From Candidatus Cloacimonas sp. (GTDB taxonomy: Bacteria; Cloacimonadota; Cloacimonadia; Cloacimonadales; Cloacimonadaceae), in contig DAONFA010000004.1 in the NCBI GenBank assembly GCA_035403355.1, forward strand, positions 1 through 51,520: a DNA stretch of 51,520 nt, given 5' to 3'. The notes under the pieces are model-generated. The model did no database searches, was not told where the DNA came from, and saw nothing but the letters and a program-made list of their open reading frames with translations. Both the position numbers and the translations under genes were made by a program. This document shows, piece by piece, positions 24,118-32,894 of this stretch (position 1 is the stretch's first letter; the number at the start of each line of letters is the position of its first letter).

Positions 24118-24396
24118 GAAAAAATATCGTAACCGCCGGGAGTTTTGACTTACAATTTTCACCTGCCTTCAATGAAACTACATTCCATACATTTTTACGC
24201 TTACAACCGCTTTACTACCGGTCTCCAAACCGAAAAATTGTGAGTTAAAACAGAATTATCGCCCCTTCCAACCCAACAATCAATCACCCAATATCCACAC
24301 AGTATAGAACAACAACCCCAGCAAGCGATAAAAAACTATCCCCAGCAATTATTTTTTTCCATCCCATGATATTTGTTTATCAATTCCTGTTTTTTT

Positions 24397-24469
24397 GCGT
24401 TATGCGGCTGATGAGATTCCCGTATCGTTCCCATATCGCGATACGAGAACGATACGGGAGTCATATTGG
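24397..24469 (+). repeat. 73-bp palindromic dispersed element, copy B
   Basis: It contains the perfect 12-bp arms CCCGTATCGTTC (24419-24430) and GAACGATACGGG (24447-24458) around CCATATCGCGATACGA, which itself holds TATCGCGATA. About 85% identical to the minus strand of 1353-1425. It is followed by the TTGACCAGGAGGTCAA array. Confidence 0.85.
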
Positions 24470-24492
24470 AATGTTACCGGAAAAATTTCGGG

Positions 24493-24606
24493 GTTGGCCA
24501 GGAGGTCAACCCTCCGGAAAAAAAGCTTAAAAGGGGGTTGACCAGGAGGTCAACCCTCCGGAATAAAAGCTTAAAAGGGGGTTGACCAGGAGGTCAACCC
24601 TCCGGA
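24493..24606. repeat. Three tandem 44-bp units with TTGACCAGGAGGTCAA hairpin
   Basis: Units start at 24493, 24537 and 24581; each has GTTGACCAGGAGGTCAAC (GTTGGCC in the first), then CCTCCGGA and AAAAGCTTAAAAGGG filler. TTGACC/GGTCAA form a hairpin with an AGGA loop. The same hairpin is arrayed at 51115-51520. The rest of 24007-24396 and 24607-24735 shows no gene. Confidence 0.88.
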
Positions 24607-24735
24607 TTTTTCCTCACTACCCTATACTAACTGTAATAAAAATGGAGGAATCGGAGGAAATATCAGCTTGCTTGATATTTTTGCCTTGACGAAATTCTGG
24701 CTTATAGATTGTTTACCTTCTAAAGAAATTTTAGG

Positions 24736-24811
24736 GGGCCTATAGCTCAGCTGGTAGAGCTACCGGCTCATAACCGGTTGGTCGGGGGTTCGAATCCCTC
24801 TGGGCCCACCA
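24736..24811 (+). tRNA. tRNA with CAU anticodon (elongator Met or Ile2)
   Basis: Acceptor GGGCCTA pairs with TGGGCCC (one G-T pair), discriminator A, CCA encoded, anticodon loop CTCATAA (CAT). The normal G1-C72 pair rules out the initiator. Whether the C is lysidine-modified (Ile2) cannot be told from sequence; presence of tilS and the identity of other CAU tRNAs in the genome would decide. Confidence 0.93.
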
Positions 24812-24860
24812 TTTTTCTCCCGTTTCTTTAGCTAAAGACAGAAAAGAGGTAGTTAAAAAA

Positions 24861-25805
24861 ATGAAAATCCAAATGCTGGTTATCTGCTTATTGCTGATAA
24901 CTATACCCCTTACTGCCACAAAATATGCGGGAGAAATTTTTGCTCTTAGCCCCGGAGTTCTCTCTTCTGCAATGGGTGCTACAGGGCTCACTTATGAAAA
25001 CAATTTTTCTGCCGGTTGGTGGAATCCTGCTTTGTTATCCATTATTCCTGAAAATGGAATGGAGCTTATGCGTTGTGAGCATTTTGAAGGTTTGATGGCA
25101 CAAAATCAACTGAGTATAATTCTCGGTTCCAATACTAAGACCTCTTTCACCCTCAATCATTTAGCTATAGATAAAATAAAATTAACCAAACTGGAAAACC
25201 CGAATGACAGTTTAAGTAACGAAAACCGCCCTATTGTTTGGAAAACCGTTAGCAATCAGGATTTCATTCTTTCTGCCGGTATTGCCAGAAAGGTTGGCAA
25301 AACATTGTCTTTAGGAATTTCACCTAAACTGGCATACAGAACTTTGGCTGAAAATAGCGGTTATGCTTTTGGTGCTGACCTGGGTATGCTTTGGCAGATA
25401 AGTAATAAGGCACGCTTAGGGATGAATCTGAGAGATTTTTTCAGCACTCAAGTTCTTTGGGAAGGGGGAGAATATGAAACGGTTATTCCCAATCTGGATT
25501 TGGAATTAGGTTATAATTTTACTCCCATAAAGAAGATTCCGGTGCATCTTGCCTGGCGCAGTGAAATTTTGCTGGAAAACAGGGAGGCAACTGTTGAAGC
25601 CGGTGATTTGAGTGCTGATTTTCACGCTGGAATTGCAGTTCAGCCAATATCTAATTTACGCTTGCTTGCCGGCTATGATGTAGATTGCTTCACTGCTGGA
25701 ATTGCCGTTTCCTATAAGTGTTTGGGCTTAAATTATGCCTTTCGTAACGGTTCGGAGGATGATTTGGGCTATTCGCAAAGGGTTTCCGCTTCCTACCAAT
25801 GGTAA
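24861..25805 (+). CDS. PorV/PorQ-type outer-membrane beta-barrel protein
   Basis: A 314-residue protein with a signal peptide (about 1-19). The early part reads LSPGVLSSAMGATGLTY...GWWNPALL, the pattern of PorV/UPF0164-like barrels (SxxMGGAG...NPA). It then has many alternating strands and ends in Trp, typical for outer-membrane insertion. In T9SS organisms PorV shuttles cargo to the attachment complex; many paralogs exist with unknown roles. The ATG at 24861 has a weak ribosome site (GAGGT at ~24846). The dxr start overlaps its end by 7 bp. Confidence 0.78.
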   Translation: MKIQMLVICLLLITIPLTATKYAGEIFALSPGVLSSAMGATGLTYENNFSAGWWNPALLSIIPENGMELMRCEHFEGLMAQNQLSIILGSNTKTSFTLNHLAIDKIKLTKLENPNDSLSNENRPIVWKTVSNQDFILSAGIARKVGKTLSLGISPKLAYRTLAENSGYAFGADLGMLWQISNKARLGMNLRDFFSTQVLWEGGEYETVIPNLDLELGYNFTPIKKIPVHLAWRSEILLENREATVEAGDLSADFHAGIAVQPISNLRLLAGYDVDCFTAGIAVSYKCLGLNYAFRNGSEDDLGYSQRVSASYQW

Positions 25806-26944
25806 AAAAATCAATAGCTCTTTTAGGAGCAACCGGTTCCATTGGAATGTCCACTTTGGCAGTGGTGGAAGAACAAAAAAATCCTGTTGTTTTAGCTTCG
25901 GCACATAAAAATTACACTTCTTTGTTGCATTCGGCTTATCGGTATCATATTCCTACGCTTTTTTTCACCGGAATTGAGGATAAGGCGCTGCAGGCAAAGC
26001 TGAAAAGTGAAAATCCCACAATAAAAATCTATTTTGGCGAAACGGAACTACTGAAAGCACTTGAAGAAGAAAATTATGATCTTGCCCTGAATGCTATTGC
26101 CGGTTCTGCCGGATTGCGTTATAGTTATGCCATTTTGCAGCGTAACAAATACTTGGCATTGGCAAATAAAGAATCCCTCGTTATGGGGGGTCACATATTA
26201 ACCAAAATGCTTTCCAACAAGCCAATTTTGCCTGTGGACAGTGAACTTAGTGCTCTGTCTCAGGCAATTGGAAAACACCCTGCAGGCAAAATCCGCTTTT
26301 TGCATTTAACCGCTTCCGGAGGTATTTTCCGCAACCTGCCTTTGGAAGAATTCAACAATATAACACCGGCACAAGCGCTACAAAATCCAAACTGGACTAT
26401 GGGCGCAAAAGTTACTCTGGATTCAGCTACAATGTTCAATAAAGCATTGGAAACAATGGAAACGCATTGGTTGTTCAAACAACCTTATTCCAAAATTAAA
26501 GCGGTAATCCATCCCCAATCCATAATCCATTCCCTGGTGGAATTTGTTGATGGCTCTTTTTTAGCTCAGATGAGTAAGCCGGATATGAAGTTACCTATTT
26601 TATATGCAATTTCCAGGCGTAAAAGAGTTAAATCGCAACTTGTTAAAACGGATTTACTTTCCCTGCCACCTTTAACTTTTAGAGAAATTGAGCCCAAACG
26701 CTATCCCTTATATTATTTGGGTTTGGAAGCAGCCCAGGCAGAAGGAATTTATCCCACTGTAATCAATGCAGCAGTAGAAGCTGTCTCCTATCTCTTTCTG
26801 CAAAATAAAATAACCTATTTGCAAATGACGGATTTGGTAAAAAAAGCTTTAGACGAACAGGAACCTATCCCGAACCCCGATCTGGATACTATTCTGCACA
26901 TCAATACTCAGACCTGCCAAAAAGTTCTGCAGTATGTAAAATAG
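25799..26944 (+). CDS. dxr: 1-deoxy-D-xylulose 5-phosphate reductoisomerase, divergent active site
   Basis: A 381-residue protein with N-terminal NADPH motif GATGSIGMSTL (10-20), ANKESLVMGG, metal-binding PVDSE, LTASGGIFR, DSATMFNKALE and IHPQSIIHS. It makes MEP, the committed step of the non-mevalonate isoprenoid pathway. Two His residues conserved in the family are changed: PVDSEH reads PVDSEL and HPNWSMG reads NPNWTMG; the third (IHPQS) and the Asp/Glu metal ligands remain. NKGLE is NKALE. Length is near normal (~390-400). It overlaps the preceding gene by 7 bp. Confidence 0.92.
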   Translation: MVKKSIALLGATGSIGMSTLAVVEEQKNPVVLASAHKNYTSLLHSAYRYHIPTLFFTGIEDKALQAKLKSENPTIKIYFGETELLKALEEENYDLALNAIAGSAGLRYSYAILQRNKYLALANKESLVMGGHILTKMLSNKPILPVDSELSALSQAIGKHPAGKIRFLHLTASGGIFRNLPLEEFNNITPAQALQNPNWTMGAKVTLDSATMFNKALETMETHWLFKQPYSKIKAVIHPQSIIHSLVEFVDGSFLAQMSKPDMKLPILYAISRRKRVKSQLVKTDLLSLPPLTFREIEPKRYPLYYLGLEAAQAEGIYPTVINAAVEAVSYLFLQNKITYLQMTDLVKKALDEQEPIPNPDLDTILHINTQTCQKVLQYVK

Positions 26945-26993
26945 GAAAGCAAGCAACCGGCAACAAACAGAGCAGATAAACAAAAGTTGGGGG

Positions 26994-27434
26994 TTACTGC
27001 ACGGGTATAATTCTTTCTACCACAGGTGCCAGGTTAAAAGCAATCCTTAAAATTCCGTTGATATAGCTTATTTTGGGTGTCTCTTTATCAATACTCAAGT
27101 CCGGGAAAAATATTTTACGGTCAAACTTGCCGGTTTCAATCTCCATATTATAGTAACAAACGGTCATATTGGAATTGGGGAAACTGCGGGTTCCGCTTAT
27201 CCTGAGATATTCAGGAGAAATAGAAACACTTATCTCATCCTTTTCCACTCCTGCCAATTCGGCGATTACAATCCATTCTGTGTCTGTTTGAAAGACATCG
27301 CATTTGGGATGCCAAACATCGTCTATGGCGTCTTCAATGGCTAAGGGGCTATTAGTTAAAGAAGAGACCTCTCCCAGCAATTTAAGCATTTCTCTTTGAA
27401 TTCCAACAATGTTGGAAAAAATTCTTTCGCGCAT
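26994..27434 (-). CDS. Divergent Hsp20-like (alpha-crystallin domain) protein
   Basis: A 146-residue protein. After an N-terminal helix (MRERIFSNIVGIQREMLKLL), residues ~45-140 fit an alpha-crystallin/CS fold: CDVFQTDTEWIVIAELAGVEKDEISVSI, YLRISGTR, and the ending NGILRIAF. ATG 27434 has GGAG at good spacing; the longer frame overlaps the upstream gene. It follows the DUF4139 gene by 19 bp and is probably cotranscribed, unlike the CIRCE-controlled hsp20 at 10872. Probably a chaperone-like protein with constitutive or different control. Confidence 0.8.
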   Translation of the reverse strand: MRERIFSNIVGIQREMLKLLGEVSSLTNSPLAIEDAIDDVWHPKCDVFQTDTEWIVIAELAGVEKDEISVSISPEYLRISGTRSFPNSNMTVCYYNMEIETGKFDRKIFFPDLSIDKETPKISYINGILRIAFNLAPVVERIIPVQ

Positions 27435-27453
27435 AGTAAAACTCCGTTTAGGT

Positions 27454-28791
27454 TTAATACTCGCTGCGTTCTCTGAAAGTCCACACCAATTCCTGATCGC
27501 GAGCAATATCAATGCTGAAAGTAACTTTATCGTTTTTATCCTGGATGTATTTATAGTCCGCATCTATAATGCGGGTATTAGGAGAAAGCTGGTGAGTTAC
27601 TTTAATGGTCTTTTTATCCGCAGAATTATTCTTTAAGGTAATCTGGATAAGGCGTTCCGTGATAGATTTGGTAACTTGTGTTTGTTCTTTTAAACGAGTG
27701 GAGGCAACCAGGTCAAAAGCAGTTCCGGTGTTGATGGAGATTTCTTCATTTTTGGAAGTATGTTCTATGCTGTCTTCGCCGATAAATTCCAGATTGCCGT
27801 CGCTATCTTGTTTATAAACCTTGATAATACCTTTGGGAAGTGGCATTCCGGCACCGTTTTCCTTAGTATTTTTGAATTTTATCATACTTTTTACTCCGTC
27901 ACCATAAATGGGATATTCGTACTCGGAGTATGCCTTAATGTTTGTTGGAGGATACAATTCCAGCTGTTTGGTTTGATTATTGGCAAAGGAGACCTTCTGG
28001 TCTAAAGTATATAAATGGAAATCGTGAAAGGCCTTTTCTTCAAAGGTGGGAGCTGTCTGTTCTTTTGCCATTGAGGCGTCGTAAGCAATCCGACCGCCCC
28101 GGATATTATTATAATAAGCATTATAAACCCGATTTACATCTCCGGCTATCAGCTTTAAATTTACATCGCTAAATGCTCTGCCGGAAGTATTATTGATAGT
28201 TACCCAGGAATTGAAAAGTAATGATTTTTCGTCCCAAACGGTATTATAAGTTACATTCCAACTGAAACCACCGGTTAAATAAGTCATTTGCACCGGATAT
28301 TTTGCTTTTTTAGGAGCAATGATACTCCAATGTAAAGTCGGTTTAGTGTAAAAATTCTCCGGTAGTTCAGCCAGTTGCAGCCACTGGATTTCGTCTTCGG
28401 AAATTACTAATAAACGGTCAGTTCCTTTTTCAATGATGCCAATGCTGCCGTCCTGATAAAACTTGAGAATACCGTTTAATTTGGATTGGTCGGTGGTAAT
28501 AGCTAACACTTCCCGGTCTATATACTTAGCCATAATCTGCCACTTTCCGGCTAAATCATATTCATAATTCTGTTCGGCAACACGAATTCCACCACCGGTA
28601 ACAATTACTGAAGCCGGTTCAAGACGGCTGGTAATATCACTATAGTTGATTTCCTGGCGTCCATCATTCAGCTCCAGTTCAAAACGGGAACGAACTAAAG
28701 AAAGATCATCGTTGTAGATGGTTAACCAGTCCTCTGCCATTAAAGGCAACAAGAACAACATTAAGGTTATCAGTATGAGGATGTTTTTCAT
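27454..28791 (-). CDS. Secreted DUF4139-family protein
   Basis: A 445-residue protein with signal peptide (about 1-19). The first half has strands with LTIYNDDLSLVRSRF and PASVIVTGGG, the second matches DUF4139: GGFSWNVTYNTVWDE, AGDVNRV, VKSMIKFKNT and LVWTFRE at the end. The family is of unknown function; many members are periplasmic or surface proteins with mucoidy-related labels. GGAG precedes ATG 28791. A TTGACA on the minus strand near 28838-28843 may be its -35. Confidence 0.82.
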   Translation of the reverse strand: MKNILILITLMLFLLPLMAEDWLTIYNDDLSLVRSRFELELNDGRQEINYSDITSRLEPASVIVTGGGIRVAEQNYEYDLAGKWQIMAKYIDREVLAITTDQSKLNGILKFYQDGSIGIIEKGTDRLLVISEDEIQWLQLAELPENFYTKPTLHWSIIAPKKAKYPVQMTYLTGGFSWNVTYNTVWDEKSLLFNSWVTINNTSGRAFSDVNLKLIAGDVNRVYNAYYNNIRGGRIAYDASMAKEQTAPTFEEKAFHDFHLYTLDQKVSFANNQTKQLELYPPTNIKAYSEYEYPIYGDGVKSMIKFKNTKENGAGMPLPKGIIKVYKQDSDGNLEFIGEDSIEHTSKNEEISINTGTAFDLVASTRLKEQTQVTKSITERLIQITLKNNSADKKTIKVTHQLSPNTRIIDADYKYIQDKNDKVTFSIDIARDQELVWTFRERSEY

Positions 28792-29004
28792 TCTATCTCC
28801 TTATAAAATTTGAATCCTACTTTACAAGCTAATTATTTCGGACTTTATGTCAAGGATTATATCGTTATTTTTTATCCTCTATGCCCGTTGCAGGTTTTAC
28901 TTATCCACCTTTTCACTTCTCCCTTTAACCTGCCCACCCGAAGAAATAGATTGACAGAAATAGAAATAATGATTAGGGAGTTTTAATTATATAAGGAGAT
29001 AATA

Positions 29005-30279
29005 ATGACCGCAGTATTAGTTTTAGGAGCTATGTGGGGAGATGAAGGAAAGGCAAAAATAGTAGATTACCTTGCTTCTGATGCAGATTTTGTAGTTCGT
29101 TTTCAAGGTGGCAGCAATGCTGGTCATACAATCGTAACCAATAATAATAAATATGTATTGCATACAATCCCTTCGGGAATTTTATATCCTGAAACCAAAT
29201 GTCTTATCGGAGCCGGGGTGTTAATTGACCCGGCGGCAGTTATTGCAGAAATTAAACAACTGGAAAAAGCCGGCATCAGTTTTAAAAACCGTTTGGTTAT
29301 TGACTTTCGGGCAGGTGTAGTATTACCTATCCACAAACAAATAGAACTGAAAAATGAAACCAGAGGTCGCGGGGTTAAAATTGGCACTACCCAAAAAGGA
29401 ATTGGTCCTGCATACAGTGATCTCACTGCCAGATATGGTATTAGAATGGCTGACATTGCAAACACCAATAGTTTAAAATCCAATATTAAGAATTTGTATA
29501 GCTATCATCATATTGGCATTACTAAACTGGCTCTGGATGCACAGGTGGAAGAATTACTGGACTACTGGAAATTCTTGAAAAAATATGTTGGCGATGTAGA
29601 AGCTATGCTGCATAAAATTGCTTCCCAACCGGGAAAAAATATCCTTTTTGAAGGGGCACAGGGAACTTTGCTGGATTTAACTTTCGGCACCTATCCTTAT
29701 GTTACTTCTTCCCGGGTGATGACAGATGCAGTAGGTATTGGAACCGGCTTTTCAGCCAGGAAACTGGATACAGTAATTGGCGTTTATAAAGCTTATACTA
29801 CAAGGGTAGGAATTGGTCCTTTCCCATCCGAATTTTTTGATGACACGGCAGATTACATTCGGAAAACGGGAAATGAATATGGTTCCACAACTGGAAGGCC
29901 AAGAAGAATTGGCTGGTTTGATGCTGTGGCAGGAAGATATTCAGCTCGCATAAATGCTTTGGATAATGCAGTGCTCACTTGTCTGGATGTGCTTACAGGG
30001 ATAGAACAACTGAAAATTTGCACAGGTTATCAATACCAAGGGAAAATTCACCGTTCAATGGATTTGAATAATACCCAGATGCTCCTTTGTAAACCTGTTT
30101 ATGAAACATTATCAGGTTGGGACGCTGATATCAGTAACTGTAAAGAGGTGCAGAAATTACCTTTGGAGGCACGGTTATATACTGAAGCCATAGAGAACTA
30201 TCTGCATACCCCGATTTCTCTTATTTCGGTTGGCAGAGATAGAGAACAAACTATAAAAGTTAAGGCAAAAAAGAGGTAA
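29005..30279 (+). CDS. purA: Adenylosuccinate synthetase
   Basis: A 424-residue enzyme. Motifs: WGDEGKAKIVD (usually GDEGKGKIVD; the Gly between the two Lys is Ala), GGSNAGHT with the catalytic His of AGHT, KGIGPAYSD, GAQGTLLDLTFGTYPYVTSS, TRVGIGPFP, GSTTGRPRRIGWFD. The catalytic Asp and His are kept. It makes adenylosuccinate from IMP, Asp and GTP; the product is cleaved by PurB (13180-14475). AAGGAG precedes ATG 29005. Followed at 5 bp by the next gene on the same strand. Confidence 0.96.
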   Translation: MTAVLVLGAMWGDEGKAKIVDYLASDADFVVRFQGGSNAGHTIVTNNNKYVLHTIPSGILYPETKCLIGAGVLIDPAAVIAEIKQLEKAGISFKNRLVIDFRAGVVLPIHKQIELKNETRGRGVKIGTTQKGIGPAYSDLTARYGIRMADIANTNSLKSNIKNLYSYHHIGITKLALDAQVEELLDYWKFLKKYVGDVEAMLHKIASQPGKNILFEGAQGTLLDLTFGTYPYVTSSRVMTDAVGIGTGFSARKLDTVIGVYKAYTTRVGIGPFPSEFFDDTADYIRKTGNEYGSTTGRPRRIGWFDAVAGRYSARINALDNAVLTCLDVLTGIEQLKICTGYQYQGKIHRSMDLNNTQMLLCKPVYETLSGWDADISNCKEVQKLPLEARLYTEAIENYLHTPISLISVGRDREQTIKVKAKKR

Positions 30280-30284
30280 AAAAG

Positions 30285-31457
30285 ATGTTTCACCGCTATC
30301 TCTTGATTATTGTATCGTGCCTTTTAGCCGGTATTTTATTTGCCCAGGCAGATACTTTATCACTTCCTCTTCCGCAATTCAGCAATCCTTTTTATGATTC
30401 GTTCAGCCGCAATTATATAGGAACGACAGCTGCCGGAAGAGGTTATACGGGTGTTTCCTTTCGGGGAGATATTGATAATGCGCTTCTAAACCCTGCATCC
30501 GTTGTACCGGATTCCTCACAAGTATTTGTTGAATTGAATATTAAGCCCTCTCTGGAGGCATACGGCTATCCCCTGTATGCCAATTACACTTCTTCCATTC
30601 CCATTGGTCTAATGGGTGTTAGCATTCCTGTGGACGATAAATTTACCTTCGGAATGCTCTATAATGTCCCCAAATCCATCACGCTGGAGGATTTCTCCTT
30701 TTTTATCAATCAGGGAGCAGATATTATTCAACGGTTTCCTACCTATTCTCTTCATCAGGCAACAGCTCTGATTGCTTTACATTCCGGACCTCTGCATTTG
30801 GGTTTGGATTTGCACAATCAGCTCCACTATATAGATGACCCTATCTATTTGCGAACTTATGAACGCATCAGGAAATCAAAATACTGTTTGCGTCTTCAAC
30901 CCGGAATTATCTATCAGCTTGGTCCTGCCAATATCGGTTTCAGTATGATGCCCGAAACCAAATTTAACTGGAATTTGAAATATGCCAATTACGATTTTCT
31001 AATGCCTCTCTGGCTGACGGGTGGAATTGGAATTAATAAATCGGACTATACTTTTGCAGCTGAAGCTGAATGGGAACAAACCAGCGAAATTTGTGATGAT
31101 TTTGACGACCACTATACCCTTAAAGCCGGCTTTGAAAAAATAAAAGGCAAAACTACTTACCGTTTGGGCTATCTCTTTTCTTCCAATGTTTACAGCGGAA
31201 TGATTCATTTGGGGCAAAATACTGTTAATCCTGATACCATTAATGCCTGGAATTCTGTTCCAACGGCAGTTTTTATTGAAGATAACGCACAACATTCTGT
31301 AACCGCGGGCTTAAGTTACAGGCATAAAAACGGCACTTTGAATTTTGCCTTGATGCAGGTTATTATGGGCGATGTAAAGAAAACCCAGATAAACCTCTCC
31401 CTCAGTTTATACCTAAGCAGCATCTTCCGTAATAAGGAATACCCTCTCAATGAATAG
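30285..31457 (+). CDS. Predicted outer-membrane beta-barrel protein, 390 residues
   Basis: Signal peptide (about 1-20). Then GTTAAGRGYTGVSFRGDIDNALLNPASV resembles the opening of PorV/FadL-like barrels (G.AA.GRG.TG..., NPA). About 14 amphipathic strands follow, with SVTAGLSYRHKN and INLSLSLYLSS near the end. It does not end in an aromatic residue. Likely a porin or secretion-associated barrel; function unknown. Five bp after purA and overlapping the next gene by 8 bp. Confidence 0.72.
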   Translation: MFHRYLLIIVSCLLAGILFAQADTLSLPLPQFSNPFYDSFSRNYIGTTAAGRGYTGVSFRGDIDNALLNPASVVPDSSQVFVELNIKPSLEAYGYPLYANYTSSIPIGLMGVSIPVDDKFTFGMLYNVPKSITLEDFSFFINQGADIIQRFPTYSLHQATALIALHSGPLHLGLDLHNQLHYIDDPIYLRTYERIRKSKYCLRLQPGIIYQLGPANIGFSMMPETKFNWNLKYANYDFLMPLWLTGGIGINKSDYTFAAEAEWEQTSEICDDFDDHYTLKAGFEKIKGKTTYRLGYLFSSNVYSGMIHLGQNTVNPDTINAWNSVPTAVFIEDNAQHSVTAGLSYRHKNGTLNFALMQVIMGDVKKTQINLSLSLYLSSIFRNKEYPLNE

Positions 31458-32574
31458 ACCGGTAGTAGAAATCCGCAAAATTGACAGTTACGATTTGCCG
31501 GTAATAGAAGAAGCTGTTGCCGATTTCTTCTTAAAGATAAAAAGCCAAAAAATAACACGCTGTAAAAGAGTATTAATTAAACCAAATGCCTTGGGAGCTT
31601 ATTCTCCCGAAAGAGCCGTAACTACCCATCCCATTGTTTTAGAAGCAATTATCCGCTATTTTCAGGACAGGAATAAAGAAATCTGGTTTGGCGATAGTCC
31701 TGGCGGTTCTATGGGCTTTGAAACTGTCTGGCAGACCTGCGGATTTGCCGCTCTGGCGGAAAAATATCACCTTAAGGTTATAAACTTCTCCACTGCGGGC
31801 TTTAAGGAACTAAACTATAAGGGTCTGCCCATAAAGGTTAGTGAGGCACTCTTTCAATGTGGGCTCGTTATCAATGTAGGTAAATATAAGACCCATCAAT
31901 TGACTGCTTTCACCGGAGCCCTAAAAAACCTTTTCGGCTTTGTGCCGGGATTGGTGAAAAGCGAATACCACCGTTTGTATCCTGATACCAATAGTTTCGC
32001 CAATATGCTTGTTTCTTTGTATGCCTTAATTGGTAACCGGATAACTTATAGCATTATAGACGGCATTACAGGTATGGACGGAACAGGACCTTCAGCTGGC
32101 AAGCCACATCATTTCGGGCTTCTTTTCGGTTCTCCTTCAATTCCTGCCTTAGATTATACTGCAGCCCGCATTATGGGTTTTCAGCTGAAAGATGTTCCCT
32201 ATTTAAGTCCCGCTTTAGTTATGGATGGCATAATCCCTTCCCGGATAGAGATTCCTACTTCGTTTCGTAATTATAGAATTCCTGATGCCGATATCAAAAG
32301 CGTAAAAATAACCCAGAAGGCGCTTAAATATGTTCCGGATATAGCTCGTAAAGCATTTCGCAAGGTGTATTATTTCTATCCCGAGGTTAGTGAACGCTGC
32401 CGGCGCTGCGGAATTTGCGTAAAAAGTTGTCCGGTAAAAGCAATTTCCCGCCAGGGTGAAGATATTCCTGTTATCCATAAAGAACGGTGTATTAAATGCC
32501 TGTGCTGTCACGAACTCTGTCCCTATCAGGCAATAGACATCAAAAAGTCATTACTGGCAAGGTTAGGTGTGTGA
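31450..32574 (+). CDS. DUF362 protein with C-terminal two-cluster 4Fe-4S ferredoxin domain
   Basis: A 374-residue protein. DUF362 part (~10-300) has VLIKPNALGAYSPERAVTTHP, WFGDSPGG, KTHQLTAFTGALKNLFG and DGITGMDGTGPSAG. The C-terminus has two cluster motifs, CRRCGICVKSCP and CIKCLCCHELCP, so it binds two 4Fe-4S clusters. The family is common in anaerobes and of unknown function; an electron-transfer role is inferred. The start overlaps the upstream gene by 8 bp; its stop overlaps the next ATG (TGATG). Confidence 0.88.
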   Translation: MNRPVVEIRKIDSYDLPVIEEAVADFFLKIKSQKITRCKRVLIKPNALGAYSPERAVTTHPIVLEAIIRYFQDRNKEIWFGDSPGGSMGFETVWQTCGFAALAEKYHLKVINFSTAGFKELNYKGLPIKVSEALFQCGLVINVGKYKTHQLTAFTGALKNLFGFVPGLVKSEYHRLYPDTNSFANMLVSLYALIGNRITYSIIDGITGMDGTGPSAGKPHHFGLLFGSPSIPALDYTAARIMGFQLKDVPYLSPALVMDGIIPSRIEIPTSFRNYRIPDADIKSVKITQKALKYVPDIARKAFRKVYYFYPEVSERCRRCGICVKSCPVKAISRQGEDIPVIHKERCIKCLCCHELCPYQAIDIKKSLLARLGV

Positions 32575-32894
32575 TGAAATCCAAATCTAAAAAGCTCAGT
32601 CCTTTTCTGCGATTTTCCTTTTGGGCAATAATAGCGCTTTTGCTTATCTGGATTTTGTTTTTAGCCAATAGCAGCTTTCTGAAAACCTGGAAATTGAAAA
32701 ACAGGGTGGAACAACTGGAGAAAGAAACCACAATTCTCAAAGCTCAAAATGACAGCTTAGCACAAGAAAATGAACGCTTAAAAACAGACCCCGAAGCAGC
32801 TGAAAAAGCAGCACGAGAAAACTTTGGGCTTACTAAACCAGATGAAACCGTTTTCCGTTTTGTTCCGGCAAAAGATGATGCAACAACCAAATAA
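32574..32894 (+). CDS. FtsB/DivIC-like septum formation initiator
   Basis: A 106-residue bitopic protein: short Lys-rich cytoplasmic start, one transmembrane helix (about 14-35), a coiled coil (about 42-75: KNRVEQLEKETTILKAQNDS), then the family-typical ENFGLTKPDETVFRFV. It would act at the division site with FtsL/FtsQ-type partners. ATG 32574 overlaps the stop of the DUF362 gene (TGATGA) and is preferred to the longer frame. The downstream cyclase gene overlaps its end by ~17-20 bp. Confidence 0.85.
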   Translation: MKSKSKKLSPFLRFSFWAIIALLLIWILFLANSSFLKTWKLKNRVEQLEKETTILKAQNDSLAQENERLKTDPEAAEKAARENFGLTKPDETVFRFVPAKDDATTK

